Positions 5,192-7,131 of a DNA stretch of 7,131 bases are shown here, in pieces (the first letter of the stretch is position 1; every line of letters begins with the position of its first letter). A program made the position numbers and the translations under genes. This DNA is from Methanobacteriota archaeon (lineage in GTDB: Archaea > Halobacteriota > Methanomicrobia > Methanomicrobiales > Methanospirillaceae). Below the pieces are notes generated by a model. It saw nothing but the letters and a program-made list of their open reading frames with translations, searched no databases and had not been told where the DNA came from. The stretch covers positions 1-7,131 of the forward strand of contig WRER01000033.1 in NCBI GenBank assembly GCA_009779205.1, given 5' to 3'.

Positions 5192-6454
5192 ATGGTTCAT
5201 CTCTATCCATTTCAATCAATTCATCCGACAAAAGAGCAAGCTCAAGATATTGCAGCTGTTCCTTATGATGTTGTAGACGCAAAAGAGGCTGCGGAAATAA
5301 TACGAAAGCAGCCACTTTCCTTCCTCAACATCTCCCGTTCAGATGCGCGCCTTCCTTGTGATCCCTATGACGCACAGGTGTATGCTACTGCAAAAGAAAC
5401 CTTTGCTCAGTACATGCGCGATGGGCTTCTCATTCAGGATCAGATCCCTTCTCTCTATATCTATCGTGTCACAGCAGACGACACATCATATACCGGTCTT
5501 TGTGGGTGTTTTGATCTTCTTGAATACCGATCCGGTGCAATCAAAAAGCATGAACTAACCCGCGTCCAAAAAGAACAAGATCGTACTCACCATATTGATG
5601 CCGTAAATGCAAACACCGGCCCTGTTATTTTTCTACATGCTCATAACTCAAATATCCAACATCTTCTTGCACAGAATATCAAAACGATACAAACACCATC
5701 AATGATTATTACCGCTCCTGATGGGAGCTTGCATGAGATCTTTCCCATATCTGAACCAGAGCAAATTGATGCACTTATTCATGAGTTTTCAAGCATTCAA
5801 CAGTTATACATCGCAGACGGACATCATCGCTGTAAATCAGCACATAATGTGCTGGAACAGCGGGAACATGCAGATGCAAGTGCAATCTCTGACGAGACAA
5901 AACGAGTTATGGGTGTAGCATTTGGAGAAGATCAAGTCATCGTGTACGGGTATCATCGCCTTCTTCTTACTCTTCATGAGACCACACCTGAGGCATTCAT
6001 GGATGCACTCAAAGAGGTTGCGTCACTAACCCCTTACCCGTCCCTTGATCCATCTGTCTCAAAAATTAAAACAATACAGGATGCAAACGGATTTCATATA
6101 TTTCACCTATATTATGATAAAACCTGGTATGAGGTAGCCATCCCGAAGAAATCCCCACAAAATCCAATCGATGCCCTTGATGTAACGGTACTTCAAAACC
6201 TCATATTAGAACCTCTGCTCAAAATCACAGATCCACGAACTGATCCTGCTTTACAGTATGTGGGAGGATCATCTCCTGTATCTGTGCTCATGGAAGTGGT
6301 CGATCGTGGCGAAGCAGTCTTTGCAGTTGCAATGCAACCTGTGTCTGTTGCAGATGTATTTGCAATTGCTGACAGTGGCGGGATCATGCCTCCAAAATCA
6401 ACCTGGTTCGAGCCAAAGCTGCTCAGTGGAATCACCATCCACCTCCTCTCATAA
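5192..6454 (+). CDS. DUF1015 family protein with ADGHHR motif
   Basis: The 420-residue product is a full-length DUF1015 protein (members are typically a little over 400 residues). The N-terminal MVHLYPFQSIHPTKE followed by AAVPYDVVDAKEA (21-33) is the family hallmark, IKKHELTRVQKEQDRT (117-132) matches the conserved HE-T/DR segment, and YIADGHHRCKSA (206-217) is the signature. The ADGHHR signature resembles the DGxxR nucleotide-binding motif of ParB-like and serine-kinase proteins, and bacterial members are often near serA/serC; this suggests phosphate or nucleotide chemistry, perhaps linked to serine, but is not proof. No signal peptide or membrane segment is seen. The start fits the family's N-terminus. 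It is divergent from rimI and followed after 12 bases by the DP1 gene, so the two are probably co-transcribed. The biochemical function is not known to me. Confidence 0.88.
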   Translation: MVHLYPFQSIHPTKEQAQDIAAVPYDVVDAKEAAEIIRKQPLSFLNISRSDARLPCDPYDAQVYATAKETFAQYMRDGLLIQDQIPSLYIYRVTADDTSYTGLCGCFDLLEYRSGAIKKHELTRVQKEQDRTHHIDAVNANTGPVIFLHAHNSNIQHLLAQNIKTIQTPSMIITAPDGSLHEIFPISEPEQIDALIHEFSSIQQLYIADGHHRCKSAHNVLEQREHADASAISDETKRVMGVAFGEDQVIVYGYHRLLLTLHETTPEAFMDALKEVASLTPYPSLDPSVSKIKTIQDANGFHIFHLYYDKTWYEVAIPKKSPQNPIDALDVTVLQNLILEPLLKITDPRTDPALQYVGGSSPVSVLMEVVDRGEAVFAVAMQPVSVADVFAIADSGGIMPPKSTWFEPKLLSGITIHLLS

Positions 6455-6466
6455 TACTACACTCGC

Positions 6467-7131
6467 ATGCTAGCAAAATCAGCCATTATTGAGCGTTTCC
6501 TTGATCAAAAACTCCAGGTGCACCCAGATGTGATCACGTACATCATTGAACGAGATGACGTCTCTCTCATTGATCGTATCATTGAACGTGTACCTTCGGA
6601 GTGCCTTGTTGCATCACTGGCTCATATCCCTGGTCTTTATCCTTCCAGGGATGGCTATCGATTTACAGGAGAACCTGAGATCGAAGTCGTTCTCGGGAGA
6701 GAATACACAGCCCGTCCCATCGATAATGTTGGTGACTATGTGACATACTTCAACAACAGGTACACAACTCTTTCAGGCATCATTCGGGGACGGTGCAGTG
6801 CAGCTCCAATTGAAGCTCTATTTCGCAATGATCGCTACATTCAGGAAGAATGTGCTGTCATTGGTATGATTACTGATATTCGCACCACTTCAAATGGACA
6901 CCGAATGGCTCAGATTGAGGATCGAACCGGTACCATAAACGTGCTATTTAATCGTGCTCATTCTGGATTTGACGAAGCAGAGAAACTGGTGCATGACGAG
7001 GTTGTAGGTGTGAAAGGTACTCTTTCATCAGAAAAAACACTTCTCTTTGCAGATCAACTCCTTCGTCCAGATATTCCTTTTTCATACCAGCCGTACATGA
7101 GTGATCGACCTGGAAAAGTCGCACTGATATC
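6467..7131 (+). CDS. polB: DNA polymerase D small subunit DP1, 5' part (cut by window end)
   Basis: The frame is open from the ATG at 6467 to the window edge (221 codons plus two bases). The product matches the N-terminal part of archaeal DP1, the exonuclease subunit of the D-family replicative polymerase of euryarchaea. Residues 1-50 (MLAKSAIIERF, HPDVITYI, LIDRIIERVP) form the helical N-terminal domain that is typical of the family. DYVTYFNNRYTTLSGIIRG (90-108) leads into an OB fold with ECAVIGMITDIRTTSNGH (128-145), IEDRTGTINVLF (150-161) and DEVVGVKGTLSS (177-188). The window ends at PGKVALIS, where family members continue into the Mn-dependent phosphoesterase (SDxHxGS) motif, so the catalytic domain is outside. 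No clear Shine-Dalgarno precedes the ATG, and the 12-base gap to the DUF1015 stop suggests translational coupling. Confidence 0.93.
   Translation, partial: MLAKSAIIERFLDQKLQVHPDVITYIIERDDVSLIDRIIERVPSECLVASLAHIPGLYPSRDGYRFTGEPEIEVVLGREYTARPIDNVGDYVTYFNNRYTTLSGIIRGRCSAAPIEALFRNDRYIQEECAVIGMITDIRTTSNGHRMAQIEDRTGTINVLFNRAHSGFDEAEKLVHDEVVGVKGTLSSEKTLLFADQLLRPDIPFSYQPYMSDRPGKVALI

Noticed and set aside
6193..6438. Minus-strand frame preceded by a very strong Shine-Dalgarno look-alike (GAGGAGGTGG).
   Set aside because: It is fully inside the DUF1015 gene; the look-alike is the complement of the codons for its last residues, and the peptide has no recognisable family.

Overview
The window looks like chromosomal DNA from a methanogenic archaeon, most likely of the class Methanomicrobia and probably the order Methanomicrobiales. 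The evidence is the gene set: an archaeal riboflavin-pathway reductase (ArfC/RIB7 type), an archaeal FAD synthase (RibL), a small archaeal JAMM/MPN protein, a GTPase-fold EF-Tu relative without a P-loop, and the small subunit (DP1) of the euryarchaeal D-family DNA polymerase. TATA-like elements and GGTGAT/GGGAGG-type ribosome binding sites fit archaeal expression signals. Genus cannot be fixed from the sequence alone. I saw no tRNA, rRNA, CRISPR array or insertion sequence.

Layout. (1) 80-932: arfC on the minus strand, divergent from a DJ-1/PfpI-fold gene. The gap between them carries a heptamer present three times (CATATCA / TGATATG) and an AT-rich TATA-like element. (2) 933-3485: four plus-strand genes, namely a cysteine-less DJ-1/PfpI protein, the EF-Tu-like protein, the JAMM protein, and ribL, which overlaps the JAMM gene. 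(3) 3486-3803: a stretch with no intact gene. It holds a promoter-like AT tract, a strong Shine-Dalgarno site and a 46-codon fragment of a minimal nucleotidyltransferase (MNT, the MntA antitoxin family), followed by A-tracts. (4) 3804-4625: an orphan SAM-dependent methyltransferase, convergent (3-base gap) with a RimI/Ard1-type N-acetyltransferase at 4629-5111 on the minus strand. (5) 5112-5191: a compact divergent promoter region, followed by a DUF1015 gene and, 12 bases later, the 5' part of the DP1 gene. The window ends just before the DP1 phosphoesterase domain.

How the genes may work together. ArfC and RibL act at an early step and the last step of flavin synthesis (the ArfC branch also feeds the deazaflavin F420), so the left half has a flavin flavour, although the genes between them have no proven flavin role. 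DUF1015 and DP1 look like a transcription unit. The most unusual points are two apparently catalytically stripped enzymes in tandem (the Cys-less DJ-1 protein and the P-loop-less EF-Tu-like protein), a complete JAMM metalloprotease motif in a gene overlapping FAD synthase, and the truncated MNT gene that still has good expression signals. I did not find convincing evidence for a wholly new multi-gene system.
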